Shown in pieces: positions 63,147-64,000 of a DNA stretch of 64,000 nucleotides. The number at the start of each line of letters is the position of its first letter. Position 1 is the first letter of the stretch. This DNA comes from Pseudoxanthomonas mexicana (GTDB lineage: Bacteria; Pseudomonadota; Gammaproteobacteria; Xanthomonadales; Xanthomonadaceae). The stretch spans positions 62,001-126,000 of the forward strand of contig NZ_LSIF01000059.1 of the NCBI RefSeq assembly GCF_001556105.1. The letters run 5' to 3'. A model generated the notes under the pieces. It was not told the DNA's origin. It saw nothing but the letters and a program-made list of their open reading frames with translations, and did not search any database. The translations under genes were made by a program, and so were the position numbers.

Positions 63147-64000
63147 CTACGGTTTTGAGGGCGTTGCGGCGGGTTTGGTGGCATCGCCCGCGACCACGGG
63201 ATAGCCCAGGCTGACCCAGCCCTGGATACCCTCGTACAACACCGCCGTGTTCTTGAAGCCGCCGTCCTCGCGCAAGCGTTTCACCACCGAATCCGCGGCC
63301 GCGCGCGGACATTCGCAGTAGGCGACGATCCACGTGCCATCGCGCGGCAATGCTGCGAGCGTCACGTCGCGACTGTAGTACGGGATCGGCACGGCGCCTT
63401 CGATATGCGCCATCTGCCACATCGACGTGACCCGCGTGTCCAGCAGCACCATGCGGCGCTTGGCCTTCAGTTCCCGATCGAGCGCGGCCGCACTGAGGTA
63501 GCGGCCCTCCTTCAGCTCACCGAACTCGGGTGCGCGGCCAGTCGCGTTGATCACGGCGTCGGCCAGCGCGGGCGGCGTACGCAGCGTTCGTTTGCCTGCG
63601 GCCGAGCCGGTGCTGCGGCTGCGCAGGAAGGCGGTGACGTCGTCGATCTGCGTCTTGCTCAGCACGCCGCCGAAGGCGGGCATCGGCGTGCCCTGACGAC
63701 CGTTGACGATGGCGTGGCGCAGGAAGCGGTCCGGCGTCAGCGCCAGCATTGCGGCATTGCCCAGCGCGGTGCCGGTGCCGCCTTCGCCCTTCGTGCCGTG
63801 GCAGGTCGCGCACTGCTGCGCGTACACCGCGGCACCGCGCGTGGCATCACCGATGGTGCGGTCGAGCGAATGGTTTCCCATGTCGATGGCCTCCACGGCG
63901 GCGGTCTTCCGCAGCCAGCGCAGCATGTCGCCGATCTCCTGCCGGGTCATCGGTCCGCCGACTTCGTCGAGGTAGCCGCCCATCGGCGTGCCCTGGCGAC
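63147..64000 (-). CDS. Cytochrome c fused to a rhodanese domain, N-terminus cut by window edge
   Basis: About 284 visible codons. An incomplete first segment (RQGTPMGGYLDEVGGPMT, then RQEIGDMLRWLR) looks like the end of a class I cytochrome c. A second cytochrome c domain follows with a heme motif CATCHG and the methionine ligand region RQGTPMPAFGGVLSKTQIDD. A C-terminal rhodanese domain reads MVLLDTRVTSMWQMAHIEGA, PIPYYSRDV, and a Cys-containing loop YCECPRAAAD. The two cytochrome segments share RQGTPM, so the protein is probably diheme. It may oxidise a sulfur compound or pass electrons to the respiratory chain in the periplasm. It converges with the lipocalin gene. Confidence 0.85.
   Translation of the reverse strand, partial: RQGTPMGGYLDEVGGPMTRQEIGDMLRWLRKTAAVEAIDMGNHSLDRTIGDATRGAAVYAQQCATCHGTKGEGGTGTALGNAAMLALTPDRFLRHAIVNGRQGTPMPAFGGVLSKTQIDDVTAFLRSRSTGSAAGKRTLRTPPALADAVINATGRAPEFGELKEGRYLSAAALDRELKAKRRMVLLDTRVTSMWQMAHIEGAVPIPYYSRDVTLAALPRDGTWIVAYCECPRAAADSVVKRLREDGGFKNTAVLYEGIQGWVSLGYPVVAGDATKPAATPSKP

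Overview
The window is about 68% GC chromosomal DNA with almost no non-coding space. Gene content and order point to a gammaproteobacterium of the Xanthomonadaceae (Lysobacter, Pseudoxanthomonas, Luteimonas or a relative). The evidence is a cyoABCD-SURF1-RegB/RegA block, many lipoproteins and DUF families common in that group, a TonB-dependent receptor of the usual type, and two copies of a REP-like inverted repeat with arms beginning TGTGGGAGCGACGT. I saw no rRNA, tRNA, CRISPR array, transposase, integrase or prophage gene. The genus call is inference.

Layout. 1-6.5 kb: truncated dicarboxylate symporter, lipoprotein alkaline phosphatase, CopD/HemJ-like membrane protein, methyltransferase, intracellular PHA depolymerase, and a PadR repressor paired with a membrane protein. 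6.7-13.5 kb (minus strand): quinol oxidase cyoABCD, a SURF1 assembly factor and a RegB/RegA-type redox two-component system in one tightly overlapped unit, with an exact FNR-type site in front of cyoA. 13.6-26.6 kb: MFS and EamA transporters, periplasmic cyclophilin, an ArsR regulator with a cupin-DUF2867 fusion, LysR, GFA protein, a DUF885 lipoprotein, RraA, DUF72, and a universal stress protein with a second exact FNR-type site upstream. 26.7-39.4 kb: three cyclic-di-GMP proteins, RluF, a DeaD-type RNA helicase, an ECF sigma factor with a membrane partner, an S4 protein, a ClpP-like lipoprotein and a MAPEG protein. 39.4-47 kb: DUF1501/DUF1800 pair, LysR/DoxX divergent pair, SpoIIAA-like protein, GNAT, DUF1615 lipoprotein and a tandem DUF1428 protein. 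47-52.4 kb: TonB-dependent receptor facing a radical-SAM/TIGR03915 DNA-repair pair whose expected UdgX partner is missing. The break lies at a perfect 33-bp inverted repeat.

52.7-63.1 kb holds the most coherent system. A sigma factor and a ChrR-type zinc anti-sigma are transcribed leftward. Divergently, a run of eight genes encodes an exported protein, a fatty-acid desaturase, an FAD oxidoreductase, DUF1365, two Cfa-like methyltransferases, DUF1295 and a lipocalin. Several of these are coupled by ATGA overlaps. Both directions start from the same promoter motif, TGCATCC-N18-TAA(A/G)G. This looks like a self-controlled singlet-oxygen or peroxide response that remodels membrane fatty acids, by analogy with the RpoE-ChrR regulon of Rhodobacter. 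The window ends in a cytochrome c-rhodanese fusion cut by the edge.

The long antisense reading frames seen throughout are a by-product of high GC and are not annotated as genes.
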